Assembly (NCBI RefSeq): GCF_022812285.1
Contig: NZ_CP093300.1
Coordinates: 4,340,001 to 4,404,000 of the forward strand
Length of the DNA stretch: 64,000 bases
Source of the DNA: Alkalihalobacillus sp. LMS39
GTDB taxonomy: Bacteria; Bacillota; Bacilli; Bacillales; Bacillaceae_F
Direction of reading: 5' to 3'
Part shown: positions 1 through 7,963 of the stretch, piece after piece
How the letters are laid out: each line of letters starts with the position of its first letter
Numbering within the stretch: position 1 is the first letter of the stretch
Notes under the pieces: generated by a model
The model's database searches: none
What the model saw: the letters and a program-made list of their open reading frames with translations, nothing else
What the model was told of the DNA's origin: nothing
Program-made: the position numbers and the translations under genes

Positions 1-750
1 TGTTGCACTTTTTGGTCTTCCAATGGCCGGACCTGTTACAGAATCAACTTCTCCAACGGAATATCCACCTTTTAACATTTGCTCTACCGTAACAAGCAAT
101 CCGTATGTTCCAATTCGGTTTGCAATGAAGTTTGGCGTATCTTTTGCTAATACAACACCTTTTCCTAATGTATCTTCTGCAAACGCTGTCATAAATTCAA
201 TAACTTCCGCATTTGTATGTTGTGTAGGGATAATTTCAAGCAATTTTAAATAACGTGGCGGGTTAAAGAAATGCGTTCCGAGAAAATGATGTTTAAAATC
301 ATCTGAACGTCCTTCAACCATTGCTTCAACAGAAATACCTGATGTATTTGAGCTTACAATCGAACCTTGCTTACGATACTGATCAACTTGAGAAAATACT
401 TTTTGTTTAATTTCGAGATTTTCAACTACAACTTCAATAATCCAATCGACTTCTGAAAGACGTTGCATATCGTCTTCAAAGTTACCTGCCTCAATTAAAT
501 CTTTGTTACTTTTTACTGTTAATGGAGCTGGCTTTTGCTTTAGCAATTTTTGAATTGCTGTTGTACTAATTTTGTTACGTACTTGTTTGTCTTCAAGTGT
601 CAATCCCTTTTTCGTTTCTTCCTCAGTTAGCTCCCGAGGGACAATGTCTAATAGGAGCGTTGGAATTCCTACATTCGCGAGATGAGCAGCAATCCCTGAA
701 CCCATAACACCTGAGCCTAATACAGCTGCTTTTCGAATTTGACCAACCAT
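1..750 (-). CDS. fadN: 3-hydroxyacyl-CoA dehydrogenase, FadN type (5' part, runs off the window)
   Basis: The first 250 codons are visible; the C-terminal part lies outside the window. The product oxidises 3-hydroxyacyl-CoA with NAD in fatty-acid beta-oxidation. The N-terminus has a Rossmann fingerprint GSGVMGSGIAAHL (about residues 12-24), and the HFFNPPRYL stretch near residue 155 is typical of this dehydrogenase family. The ATG at 750 is preceded by AAGGAGG. A FadR-type operator and a sigma-A promoter lie just upstream, as expected of a beta-oxidation operon that would continue into fadA and fadE. A spore-coat gene follows in the opposite direction, as yusN lies near fadN in B. subtilis. 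The FadN assignment over other long-chain dehydrogenases rests on similarity and this context. Confidence 0.9.
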   Translation of the reverse strand, partial: MVGQIRKAAVLGSGVMGSGIAAHLANVGIPTLLLDIVPRELTEEETKKGLTLEDKQVRNKISTTAIQKLLKQKPAPLTVKSNKDLIEAGNFEDDMQRLSEVDWIIEVVVENLEIKQKVFSQVDQYRKQGSIVSSNTSGISVEAMVEGRSDDFKHHFLGTHFFNPPRYLKLLEIIPTQHTNAEVIEFMTAFAEDTLGKGVVLAKDTPNFIANRIGTYGLLVTVEQMLKGGYSVGEVDSVTGPAIGRPKSAT

Positions 751-775
751 ATATATCCTCCTTCTCCCAGATCCT

Positions 776-793
776 TGAATGAATCCTCATTCA
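776..793. promoter_or_regulatory. FadR operator upstream of fadN
   Basis: The 18 bp TGAATGAATCCTCATTCA matches the Bacillus FadR consensus TGAATGAWTANTCATTCA at all but one defined position, and both 7-bp arms are perfect. It lies between the predicted fadN transcription start and its ribosome site. FadR binding would block fadN transcription until long-chain acyl-CoA accumulates. A weaker TGAATGCATGAATTTA at 813-828 could be an auxiliary site. Confidence 0.8.
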
Positions 794-840
794 TTTTTAT
801 GCGAAAAAAAAATGAATGCATGAATTTATTTACTATATTC

Positions 841-869
841 ACTATAAAAGATTTTTTTCTTATTGGCAA
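841..869 (-). promoter_or_regulatory. Sigma-A promoter of fadN
   Basis: On the minus strand, TTGCCA (864-869) and TATAGT (841-846) are separated by 17 bp. Transcription would start near 834, about 40 bp before the FadR operator. Confidence 0.6.
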
Positions 870-982
870 TAGAAATCTGAAAATTACTACTTATTTTTTC
901 AATTGTTTTTTTGTTATGTTCTTCATATTGTAGCAATAGCTCTCTAGCATACGGACGTCGTCATTTCCACATTCTAATTGAT

Positions 983-1003
983 GTATCATCAAAAAAGTGA
1001 TAC
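983..1003 (+). promoter_or_regulatory. Inverted repeat in the leader of the coat-gene pair
   Basis: GTATCA (983-988) and TGATAC (998-1003) are perfect inverted arms around a 9-nt A-rich loop, 6 bases before the AAGGAGG of the first coat gene. It could be a leader hairpin or an operator. I did not find a convincing sporulation promoter; CATATTGTA at 924-932 resembles a sigma-E/K -10 element, but no matching -35 is visible. Confidence 0.35.
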
Positions 1004-1023
1004 GTAAAAAGGAGGAATAACGA

Positions 1024-1296
1024 ATGCAGCAAACAATGATTAACCCAAACCAACAAAACCAGCAAACGATTATGCCTCAACCACCAAATGTCATTACAAC
1101 AAAAGACCATCTTTATATTTCTGACATGTTATCTTGGAACTTGTTAGCCATGAAGAAATGTCACCACACTGCACAACATTGCCAAGACCCAGAAATTAAA
1201 GCGGTAATTGAAAAAGCCGGCCAAATGCACCAAAAGCATTACCAAATGATTATACAACACCTCCAAAACCAAAACCAACCAACGCAAATTCAGTAA
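1024..1296 (+). CDS. Spore-coat-associated protein, YusN/CotF-like (90 aa)
   Basis: A small Gln/Asn/His-rich protein whose middle (ITTKDHLYISDMLSWNLLAMKKCHHTA, given in part) resembles the four-helix CotF/YusN coat family. It has no signal peptide or membrane segment. The ATG follows AAAGGAGG. It is the first of two tandem coat-like genes 13 bp apart that end at a shared terminator. Location beside fadN matches yusN in B. subtilis, so expression in the mother cell during sporulation is a reasonable inference. The exact place in the coat is unknown. Confidence 0.7.
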   Translation: MQQTMINPNQQNQQTIMPQPPNVITTKDHLYISDMLSWNLLAMKKCHHTAQHCQDPEIKAVIEKAGQMHQKHYQMIIQHLQNQNQPTQIQ

Positions 1297-1309
1297 AGGA
1301 GGATTTCTT

Positions 1310-1633
1310 ATGAGCCAACAAACGAAAATCCAAAACCCAAAAACCCAAGTTCAGGAATCTCCGCAAATGTCTGACCGAGATTTCATTAATGATATTTTAT
1401 CGACGGAAAAGTATATTACAACTGCTTATAGTACAGCTTTAAACGAAGCGAGTCATGAAAGCTTGTATCAAACGATTAATACTGCTTTTAATGAAGCCCA
1501 AAACTGCCAACGTGAATTGTTTAATACGATGTTTAAAAAAGGATGGTATAGTTTTGACGCTACACCACAACAAACAATTGATCAATCGTATCAACAATTC
1601 TCAGGTTATAGTCAGCAATTCCCTTACCAATAA
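1310..1633 (+). CDS. Spore-coat protein, CotF family (107 aa)
   Basis: The core region (DRDFINDILSTEKYI followed by ATAYSTALNEASHE-type residues, about 22-55) is characteristic of the CotF coat family, and the C-terminus is rich in Gln, Ser and Tyr (SYQQFSGYSQQFPYQ). It starts at an ATG behind AAAGGAGG, 13 bp after the preceding coat-like gene, and is followed at once by a terminator. The pair probably forms a sporulation-specific bicistronic operon; paralogous duplication is possible because both share the same helical core. Confidence 0.75.
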   Translation: MSQQTKIQNPKTQVQESPQMSDRDFINDILSTEKYITTAYSTALNEASHESLYQTINTAFNEAQNCQRELFNTMFKKGWYSFDATPQQTIDQSYQQFSGYSQQFPYQ

Positions 1634-1636
1634 AAG

Positions 1637-1672
1637 GAGCTGAGTGGGGATGTTCCTCACTCAGCTTTTTTT
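1637..1672 (+). terminator. Rho-independent terminator of the coat operon
   Basis: AGCTGAGTGGGGA pairs with TCCTCACTCAGCT (one G-U pair) and is followed by TTTTTTTG, starting 4 bp after the CotF-like stop codon. Confidence 0.9.
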
Positions 1673-1728
1673 GTCATCATAATGGCTTTTTTCACAGCAT
1701 TGCAAATATATCCACGTTCATTATAAAA

Positions 1729-1980
1729 TTATTTATTAGTTCGCTTAAATTTAATGCTATAAAAAGGAAATAAAATGATATGCATTAAAGCGAAAAGTAA
1801 AACAACATTAAAAAATGCATTGTTATAGAAATTAAACCATTCAGTAAAAAGCTTTGTCTGTAGGATTTCATTTCCAAAACTTCCAAACTCAAAATCAGTA
1901 ACAAAGGGTGTATTATCAACAATCGCCAATACTAGTATAAGAACTAAAAAAAAACCAACATTAATGAACCAATTCCTCAT
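1729..1980 (-). CDS. Small membrane protein, YfzA-like (83 aa)
   Basis: Two hydrophobic segments (about residues 5-22 and 55-75) bracket a polar middle containing FFTEW/FNFY-like residues, as in the YfzA-like family of Bacillus; the function of that family is unknown. I chose the ATG at 1980 because GGAGGAG lies 5-6 bases before it. A five-codon longer form starting at TTG (1995) would consume that ribosome site. It begins 25 bp after the stop of the next upstream gene, so the two are probably cotranscribed. Confidence 0.55.
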   Translation of the reverse strand: MRNWFINVGFFLVLILVLAIVDNTPFVTDFEFGSFGNEILQTKLFTEWFNFYNNAFFNVVLLFALMHIILFPFYSIKFKRTNK

Positions 1981-2005
1981 TACTATCTCCTCCAAACCCT
2001 TAGTA

Positions 2006-2500
2006 TTACATTATTTCATAATGTAAAAAGGCACCTAATAGTACTCCAACAATTGCCCAAATTACAATACTTATAACATGCCAAAAGACAACTTTCTTTT
2101 TATCAGCTCCTGCTGCTATTGAAACAAACGCTCCAATATGTCCTGAAGATACGACAGGTGCAATAAGTGCAACTCCTGGCACACCATATTTTTCATATCT
2201 TTCTCTTGCTTTACTCGCACGTTTTGAAATAAATCCTTTTCTTGATTTCCGCTTTTGAATTTTTTTAACGATAGCATTAAAAGGTATTATAACCAGCATG
2301 ATTGAAATCCAATTCCCACCTATACTTACTAATGTAGATGAAAATATCGGAAGCCCAATTACTCCTGCAGCCGCTGTTGCACCAGGAGATTCTACAAATG
2401 GAATAAATGATAATAAAAAAATTCCAAGATACTGTATAACTATATTTAATTCGTTTAATTGCAAGATAAATTCTTGTACCATTTCCCGAAACATAATCAC
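2006..2500 (-). CDS. Small multidrug-export-family membrane protein
   Basis: A 164-residue protein with four or five hydrophobic segments, in the Sm_multidrug_ex family (PF06695). The E-S-P-G-A motif near residue 40 and the second P-V-x-S-G-H-I-G-A motif near residue 118 are the two half-repeats typical of DedA/SNARE-related re-entrant membrane proteins, separated by a basic loop rich in Lys/Arg. Substrate is unknown; the family name is historical. GGGAG precedes a GTG at 2500 by 4 bases and an ATG at 2494 by 10, so the first two residues are uncertain. Confidence 0.7.
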   Translation of the reverse strand: MIMFREMVQEFILQLNELNIVIQYLGIFLLSFIPFVESPGATAAAGVIGLPIFSSTLVSIGGNWISIMLVIIPFNAIVKKIQKRKSRKGFISKRASKARERYEKYGVPGVALIAPVVSSGHIGAFVSIAAGADKKKVVFWHVISIVIWAIVGVLLGAFLHYEIM

Positions 2501-2739
2501 TATTCTCCCTTAGAAAAGTTCATAATTCTAAATAAAAATAACATGTAAGTCCTGTCCTCTAACACCTATATGATTACTCAGGACCAAATAGCAAACATGA
2601 CCAAACAAACTTGATGGAAACTTCTGAAATTATTCAACTATTATTCTTGTTTTTATTTTAACATTTAATACCATAATTTCCATTAAAAAATATTATTACT
2701 GAACAAAGTAATTAGCAAAACGTTTAGCAATAAAGAAAA
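2501..2739. other. Intergenic region without an assigned gene
   Basis: About 240 bp of AT-rich DNA upstream of the membrane-protein pair. It must hold their promoter, but I see no convincing -35/-10 pair and no coding sequence. Confidence 0.5.
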
Positions 2740-2782
2740 CAGAAGAAGCCTTAACATGGGTGGCTCACCATGTTAAAGCTTC
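2740..2782 (-). terminator. Terminator of the DUF2573 gene
   Basis: On the minus strand GAAGCTTTAACATGG pairs with CCATGTTAAGGCTTC around a 7-nt loop, followed by a T-rich stretch (TTCTGTTTTCTTT). It starts 6 bp after the stop codon at 2789. Confidence 0.8.
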
Positions 2783-2788
2783 TCTTTC

Positions 2789-3037
2789 TCACTCGTTTTT
2801 TTCACGATTTTTTTTATTTAACGCTTGAATCTCCGACACCAGTTCCTTCATCGCTTCTTTCGCATCAGGATATTGTTCATTCCAATGTTTCGCAAGTGGA
2901 GGCATACTTTTTGAAATATGACTATACAATGCCCATATTTTCACTTTTTCTTTAAGTTCTTCATTTTCTTGACCAAGTAATAATTCGGTATATTTTGTTA
3001 TTAACCCGTCTAATTGCTGTTGCAATTTTGCATCCAT
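2789..3037 (-). CDS. DUF2573 (YusU-like) protein, 82 aa
   Basis: A short soluble, charged helical protein with the conserved run WALYSHISKSMPPLAKHWN (about residues 35-53), which I recognise as the DUF2573/YusU family of Bacillus; its function is unknown. The ATG at 3037 lies 11 bases after AAGGGAG, a long spacing but the only plausible start. It sits 55 bp downstream of cadA in the same direction with no terminator between, so it is probably in the cadCA transcript. A terminator follows. Confidence 0.6.
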   Translation of the reverse strand: MDAKLQQQLDGLITKYTELLLGQENEELKEKVKIWALYSHISKSMPPLAKHWNEQYPDAKEAMKELVSEIQALNKKNREKNE

Positions 3038-3092
3038 CTCATGTAACGCTCCCTTACCATTTGCTCTTTACTGATTATAACATACGTTGCTT

Positions 3093-5186
3093 CTATTTTT
3101 TTACTTTTAACAAGCGCAGACCATTTAATGTAACGAGCAATGTCGCTCCCATGTCCGCAATTATCGCAATCCATAATGTTAACCAGCCTGGGATAACAAG
3201 CAATAGCGCTACAATTTTTAATACTAATGAAAGGGTAATATTTTGTTTTATAATTCGGAGCGCCTTTTTACTCAACTTTATCGTAAATGGCAACTTCGAT
3301 AAGTCATCTTTCATCAGCACAACATCTGCTGTTTCTAAAGCAACATCCGTTCCTGCTCCACCCATTGCAATACCAACATTCGCTGTAGCTAAAGCGGGTG
3401 CATCATTCACACCATCACCAACCATAGCAATTCGTTTCCCTTTTGCGATTGCGTCTTTCATATAGCTTAGTTTTCCATCTGGTAATAAATTTGATAAAAC
3501 AGAGTCGACACCGACTTGTTTTGCAATGACGGTTGCTGTTTTTTCATGGTCTCCTGTAAGCAAAACGGTTTCTCGAATACCAACCTTTTTCAATTGCTGT
3601 AATAAAGTTGGACTTTCTTTTCTAATTTGGTCTGCGAGTGCAAATAATCCAACAATTTTCGTTTCGTTCGCTAACACAACAACGGTTTTCGCTTCTTCCC
3701 GTAACCGGTTGATGTCAGCTTGGATCGTATTTGTAATCGTAACAAATTCTTCAATATAACTCGGGCTTCCAATTCGATACGCGACGTCTCGGACAATTCC
3801 TCTAACTCCTTTTCCTGTATCGGAATGGAACTGTTCCACCTCATCCAATGTCCCTCTGTGTAGTTGTACAATCGCTTGGGCAAGCGGATGCTGAGAATGC
3901 TGTTCTAATGCAGCAGCAACTTGGCATACTTCCTCTTCAGTAATATCAGCTGTTGTTACAATATTCGTTACTTCAGGTTTTCCCTTTGTTAATGTACCTG
4001 TTTTATCAAATGCGATCACTTCTAAATGGCCAGCTTCTTCTAAGTGGACACCACCTTTTATTAAAACGCCTTGTTTGGCTGCACTCCCGATCGCCGTAAC
4101 GATGGATACAGGTGTTGAAATGACGAGAGCACACGGACATCCGACAACTAAAACAGCTAACCCTTGATAAATCCATGTCATCCATTCTCCACCAAAAAAC
4201 AGGGGCGGAACAATAGCTACACCGATGGCAATCGCAATGATAATCGGTGTGTAAACCGAGGCAAATTTATCAATAAATGCTTGTGACGGAGCTCGTTCTG
4301 CTTGCGCCTCTTCCACTAAATGAATCATCTTAGCTAATGTCGTATCTTCATGTGTTTTTGTTACTTCAATTTCAAGCATACCTTCTTCATTTAATGTCCC
4401 GGCAAACACAGTTTCACCTGCAGTTTTGACAACTGGCATTGATTCACCTGTTATCGCTGCTTGATTGACAGAAGATTGGCCAAGGCGAACCAATCCATCC
4501 ATTGCGATTTTTTCTCCAGGCCGAACAACCATAACATCACCAATTTGAATGGCATCTACAGCAACTTGCTCAATCTTTTCACCCTTTTTTACATTCGCTG
4601 TTTTAGGTGACATATCTACAAGCGATTCGATAGAACGGCGTGCTCGGTCCATTGCAAACGTTTCGAGCGCTTCACTAATCGCAAATAAAAAGACAACAAC
4701 AGCTCCTTCTGGCAACTCACCAATGGCAACCGCTCCAAGTACAGCAATGGTCATTAATGTCTTCATATCGAATGTAAGTGAAAATAAGTTTTTCAACCCT
4801 TGCCAAAACAATGCGTAGCCACCAATCACCATTGATGCTAAAAATAGGGCGTTTGTTGTTGGCGTTTGTGCTTCCATTTGCACGATGATGGCAAATGCTG
4901 CAACTAGTAATATCCCAGAAATCGCAGTACGAATCGTCGGTATAGACTTCCACCATGGAATTCTTACTTTTTCTTCTCCTTCTTTATAAAAACGGAGATT
5001 ATCAAAAGCACCCGCCTTTTCTAATTGCTGTTTCGTAATATCACCGACAACTGTAATTTTCGCTGCTTGAAAATTAACATCTACTTCTTGTACTTCTTTT
5101 ATGCTTTTTACATTTTTCTCAAACTTCGCTGCGCAATTTGTACAAGACAACCCTTGAATTTTATAAACATGCGTTTCATTAGCCAC
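3093..5186 (-). CDS. cadA: Cd2+/Zn2+/Pb2+-exporting P1B-type ATPase, CadA (697 aa)
   Basis: This membrane pump exports soft divalent metals. One N-terminal HMA domain carries the metal-binding GLSCTNC (Cys15 and Cys18). The catalytic core has the actuator TGES, the transmembrane metal site VGCPCALV (Cys-Pro-Cys, about residue 350), the phosphorylation site DKTGTLTKG, and GDGVNDAPAL. The length equals B. subtilis CadA. The CDS overlaps cadC by 8 bp. I prefer the GTG at 5186, 10 bases after the AAGGAG inside cadC; a TTG at 5192 and an ATG at 5207 are alternatives, and the longest frame (5225) would embed that ribosome site. CPC rather than a copper-type motif set, together with the CadC partner, argues for Cd/Zn over Cu. 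Confidence 0.93.
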   Translation of the reverse strand: MANETHVYKIQGLSCTNCAAKFEKNVKSIKEVQEVDVNFQAAKITVVGDITKQQLEKAGAFDNLRFYKEGEEKVRIPWWKSIPTIRTAISGILLVAAFAIIVQMEAQTPTTNALFLASMVIGGYALFWQGLKNLFSLTFDMKTLMTIAVLGAVAIGELPEGAVVVFLFAISEALETFAMDRARRSIESLVDMSPKTANVKKGEKIEQVAVDAIQIGDVMVVRPGEKIAMDGLVRLGQSSVNQAAITGESMPVVKTAGETVFAGTLNEEGMLEIEVTKTHEDTTLAKMIHLVEEAQAERAPSQAFIDKFASVYTPIIIAIAIGVAIVPPLFFGGEWMTWIYQGLAVLVVGCPCALVISTPVSIVTAIGSAAKQGVLIKGGVHLEEAGHLEVIAFDKTGTLTKGKPEVTNIVTTADITEEEVCQVAAALEQHSQHPLAQAIVQLHRGTLDEVEQFHSDTGKGVRGIVRDVAYRIGSPSYIEEFVTITNTIQADINRLREEAKTVVVLANETKIVGLFALADQIRKESPTLLQQLKKVGIRETVLLTGDHEKTATVIAKQVGVDSVLSNLLPDGKLSYMKDAIAKGKRIAMVGDGVNDAPALATANVGIAMGGAGTDVALETADVVLMKDDLSKLPFTIKLSKKALRIIKQNITLSLVLKIVALLLVIPGWLTLWIAIIADMGATLLVTLNGLRLLKVKK

Positions 5187-5547
5187 GTTCAATCGTCTCC
5201 TTACCATGAACAAGTCCTGTTTCAATCAAGATTCGCACATGATCATCATCTAAAGAATAAAACACAAGCTTTCCTTCTTTTCGACTTTTTGCTAATCCTA
5301 TATTACGAAGATGGCGAAGATGATGTGACGTAGTGGCAGTTGTCGCACCAATAATCGTTGCAACATCACATACACATAATTCCACTTCTTGGGATAGCGC
5401 ATAGGCAATTTTCATTCTCGTTTCATCAGATAATGCTTTAAAAAGATTCGCAACTTGAACAATCTCTTTTTGTTGGTTTTCTATTAAACTCGTAAGTTTA
5501 TTGACTTTTCCTTCATCAAACTTAAATACTTCACAACGGTCAGTCAT
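5179..5547 (-). CDS. cadC: ArsR/SmtB-family metal-sensing repressor, CadC
   Basis: A 122-residue winged-helix repressor. The ELCVCD motif (about residues 57-62) supplies the two cysteines of the alpha-3N type metal site in CadC, and TSHHLRHLRNIGLAKSRKEGK is the recognition helix and wing (shown as family-typical). An additional N-terminal Cys (RCE, residue 5) matches the third ligand position of CadC. Metal binding would release it from the two operators immediately upstream. The ATG at 5547 follows GGGAGTGG. It is the first gene of the cadC-cadA operon and its 3' end carries the cadA ribosome site, implying translational coupling. Confidence 0.9.
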   Translation of the reverse strand: MTDRCEVFKFDEGKVNKLTSLIENQQKEIVQVANLFKALSDETRMKIAYALSQEVELCVCDVATIIGATTATTSHHLRHLRNIGLAKSRKEGKLVFYSLDDDHVRILIETGLVHGKETIERG

Positions 5548-5562
5548 CTATTTCCACTCCCT

Positions 5563-5630
5563 TATTCAAATGTTCGTTTGATTATAGTATACCCTCTAAC
5601 ATTCTAATAATCAAATGAATATTTGAATGT
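5563..5630. promoter_or_regulatory. Two CadC-type operators flanking the cadC promoter
   Basis: Two imperfect dyads with the arms TCAAAT...ATTTGA are visible: TCAAATGTTCGTTTGA (about 5566-5581) and TCAAATGAATATTTGA (about 5611-5626). The second overlaps the -35 end of the promoter, the first the transcription start. Their centres are 45 bp apart, a little over four helical turns, so two dimers could act together. Confidence 0.75.
5586..5614 (-). promoter_or_regulatory. Sigma-A promoter of cadC-cadA
   Basis: On the minus strand TTGATT (5609-5614) and TATACT (5586-5591) are 17 bp apart. An overlapping TATAAT lies at 5581-5586. The promoter is enclosed by the two CadC-type dyads. Confidence 0.65.
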
Positions 5631-5755
5631 TTTGTTAGTTCGTTTAACCTATTTAAATTCATTACTTATGATTGATTACTAGTTAGATTCATTTCCATTA
5701 TAATTAATTGGTTATTTTCAATTGGAAAACTCATACATTTTTAGGAGGATGAAAC

Positions 5756-6991
5756 ATGAAGAAATGGTTAGGAATTATGTCTTTATCTGTTGCGCTTGCA
5801 TTAACAGGTTGTAACTCTGAAGAGACAACAAAAGATGAAGATAAAGATGTTGTAGATAACGAAGTAGAACAACCGGTCTCTGCTGAAGAGGAGGAACAAG
5901 AAGAACCGACGGAAACAGAAATTGAATCAAATGATGCAGGAGAATTGAATACATATATAACTGAATATACAGATGGTGAAGTAGAAATCATTTTTACAAA
6001 CTCAAATCCTAACATCAATTATGATGCAGAAGGATTTAAAATGATTGTTGAACAATATCAAATTGTTCATGTAACAGATATGCATGCTTCCATTACAAGT
6101 TCTTTTAATGATAAAAATAGCGGTTATATTATTACGGCAAAAGTAACGATCGATAACCAAACGGGACACGATGCTTATTACACAACGAATACAATCATTC
6201 AAGGAAAAGATAATTACCATAGTCAAATGCCAAGGCCAAATTTTGTTCGTGAAGAAGAAAGGCTAAGACCAAAGTCTTCCGATGATGTTTCCCATTATCA
6301 ACCTGGTGAAAAAGTGACTGGACTAGTATCATTTACCTACTCCGAAGAAGAATTTGAAGAATTATTACAAACAAATCCTAAGTTCCGTACTGGAACAGCA
6401 GCAGCAAATGAAGACTTTAGTGGTCAAATCGGGCAAGATGGGGTATTTGACTTCCCGATAAATGAGGAAAGTTTGCAAGCTCTTTCTGAAAGACCAGACT
6501 TTATTGAAGATTTAATTGAATCAAATAATTATGCGGAGAAAACATTACTTTCGGAAACAATGGATGTAAACGAAACAAAAACATTACACGATGTCGAAGT
6601 GACTTTGGAAGGCTTTCAAGTTACCGAAATTACTCCAACAGAATCATATGAACAATCGTTTGAAGATTTTGGTGATAAAGGTATTGTAGCTTTAACGATT
6701 CAATTAAATATGAATAATAAAACTGATGATATAATAAGTGCTTATGGAACAAGTGGAATTCTTGTTGTCGATGATAACCGTGCAAGATATCTGTCACAAG
6801 GAAATCTTGAGCCAAGAATAGGTGATGACCTCGAAGCAGGTAAAGAAGCAAAACGAATTTTAGTGTATTTAATTAGAAAAGATGAATTTGAACTATATGA
6901 TAAATTCGAAATAGAGTTTGGCCCTATTCGCGATTCACAATATCAAGATGTTTCTAAAGGCGAAACACTTACATTTGAATTACCGAATTAA
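5756..6991 (+). CDS. Lipoprotein with an acidic linker, DUF5068-like (411 aa)
   Basis: Residues 1-19 (MKKWLGIMSLSVALALTGC) form a type II signal peptide with lipobox LTGC, so Cys19 should be lipidated and the protein anchored outside the membrane. A very acidic, Glu/Asp-rich linker (about 21-60) follows, then two domains with the pattern of DUF4352/DUF5068-type beta-sandwich lipoproteins (TAKVTIDNQTGHDAYY near 125; VALTIQLNMNNKTDDI near 305). The function is unknown. The ATG follows AGGAGG by 8 bases. It is a single-gene unit ending in its own terminator. Confidence 0.7.
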   Translation: MKKWLGIMSLSVALALTGCNSEETTKDEDKDVVDNEVEQPVSAEEEEQEEPTETEIESNDAGELNTYITEYTDGEVEIIFTNSNPNINYDAEGFKMIVEQYQIVHVTDMHASITSSFNDKNSGYIITAKVTIDNQTGHDAYYTTNTIIQGKDNYHSQMPRPNFVREEERLRPKSSDDVSHYQPGEKVTGLVSFTYSEEEFEELLQTNPKFRTGTAAANEDFSGQIGQDGVFDFPINEESLQALSERPDFIEDLIESNNYAEKTLLSETMDVNETKTLHDVEVTLEGFQVTEITPTESYEQSFEDFGDKGIVALTIQLNMNNKTDDIISAYGTSGILVVDDNRARYLSQGNLEPRIGDDLEAGKEAKRILVYLIRKDEFELYDKFEIEFGPIRDSQYQDVSKGETLTFELPN

Positions 6992-6995
6992 TGCT

Positions 6996-7067
6996 TAAGG
7001 CTAGGAACTAACGTGCTTACCTGACATTTTGTTCAGTTAAACCGCGTTTGCCCCTAGCCTTTTTTAT
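6996..7067 (+). terminator. Branched terminator after the lipoprotein gene
   Basis: AAGGCTAGG (6997-7005) pairs with CCTAGCCTT (7053-7061), followed by TTTTTTATTT. The loop of about 47 nt contains a second small stem, CTGA/TCAG. It could also serve the convergent gene at 7088. Confidence 0.75.
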
Positions 7068-7087
7068 TTCACTATGTTTCGTTTCAT

Positions 7088-7675
7088 TTAAGCAGCTATT
7101 TGTTGCTCATCTGTTCTCTTAATTTGCTCTAGTTGTTTCACTACTAGCTCTTGCCGCTCTGTTGAATGGTTTTGACTTAACTTCGCTTTCCCTTCCAATT
7201 GATTAATTTTCATTTTAAACCCTTGAATGCCTTTGTTCATGTTTGCGAGTAAATTTGAGTCTAGATTTTGTAATTGATAAGAACTATTAGGAGATTCATA
7301 TTTTAATACCATGTCGTGCAATGAATCAACTACCTCATTGTCTCCCTCTAAAAGCTCTACTTCTCCGTACACATGAACGGCCACGTAATTCCATGTTGGA
7401 ACAGCTTGATCTGTCTCATACCAAGATGGTGAAATATAACAGTGAGGACCATGAAAGATCGCTAATACGGTTTGTTTATTAATATCTTTCCACTGTGAGT
7501 TGGGCAGAGCAAAATGACCATATAAATGTGTTTGTTCTTGGTTCAATAGTAAAGGTAAGTGAGTAGCTACTGGCATGCCAGCATGTTGAGAAAAAAGCGT
7601 TGCAAAACTATTTTCTTTTATAATGTCGTAAGCTATTGTTTCATCTGTAATTTTAAATGGAGCAGGTATGTACAT
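7088..7675 (-). CDS. PaiB-like FMN-binding protein (195 aa)
   Basis: The sequence MYIPAPFKI at the start, [23 protein letters not shown] and [16 protein letters not shown] are diagnostic of the PaiB family, a split-barrel flavin-binding fold. In B. subtilis PaiB is linked to repression of sporulation and protease genes, but biochemical function is poorly known. Of three consecutive ATGs I chose the third (7675), which is 6 bases after AAAGGTGG. No paiA-like acetyltransferase gene is adjacent, unlike the B. subtilis paiAB operon. A perfect inverted repeat lies just upstream. Confidence 0.8.
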   Translation of the reverse strand: MYIPAPFKITDETIAYDIIKENSFATLFSQHAGMPVATHLPLLLNQEQTHLYGHFALPNSQWKDINKQTVLAIFHGPHCYISPSWYETDQAVPTWNYVAVHVYGEVELLEGDNEVVDSLHDMVLKYESPNSSYQLQNLDSNLLANMNKGIQGFKMKINQLEGKAKLSQNHSTERQELVVKQLEQIKRTDEQQIAA

Positions 7676-7698
7676 CATCATCCACCTTTCTTACATTG

Positions 7699-7731
7699 AT
7701 TAGGCTGTCAAGGTATTCTCGACAGCCTAAT
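7699..7731 (-). promoter_or_regulatory. Perfect inverted repeat upstream of the PaiB-like gene
   Basis: ATTAGGCTGTC (7699-7709) and GACAGCCTAAT (7721-7731) form a perfect 11-bp stem with an 11-nt loop. There is no T-tract on either side, so it is not a classical terminator. It ends about 10 bases before the ribosome site of the PaiB-like gene. Confidence 0.5.
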
Positions 7732-7744
7732 GATATCATAATTC

Positions 7745-7927
7745 TATCGGACATCCGTTCCGCTATTTGCCGAAAAAAGCAGATTTCTCGAATGCTACCG
7801 GACATTGGTTCCGTTATATTCAATAATCACGGGCTTTTCATCGCCAAGTTTATAAAATAACGGAACAGATGTCCATACGATATGAAGAAATCGTTATTTT
7901 CCCCAAAATAGCGGAACAAATGTCCGT
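7745..7927. repeat. Four-box intergenic element, copy A
   Basis: Boxes lie at about 7745-7766 and 7797-7817 (forward, TATCGGACATCCGTTCCGCT-type) and 7857-7876 and 7908-7927 (inverted). Start-to-start distances are 52, 60 and 51 bp. It lies between the exporter permease gene and the PaiB-like gene, both on the minus strand. Confidence 0.85.
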
Positions 7928-7963
7928 AACGTTATTCACACTACAATCTCTGTAACCGACCTT

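Noticed and set aside
922-932. Sigma-E or sigma-K promoter of the coat genes
   Set aside because: CATATTGTA resembles a -10, but no suitable -35 is present at the right distance.
2995-3465. A 156-codon plus-strand open frame
   Set aside because: It is antisense to cadA with no ribosome site; cadA is certain from its motifs.
5187-5225. Longer cadA start at 5225
   Set aside because: It would bury the AAGGAG site inside the gene and extend the overlap with cadC; the family N-terminus fits the GTG at 5186.
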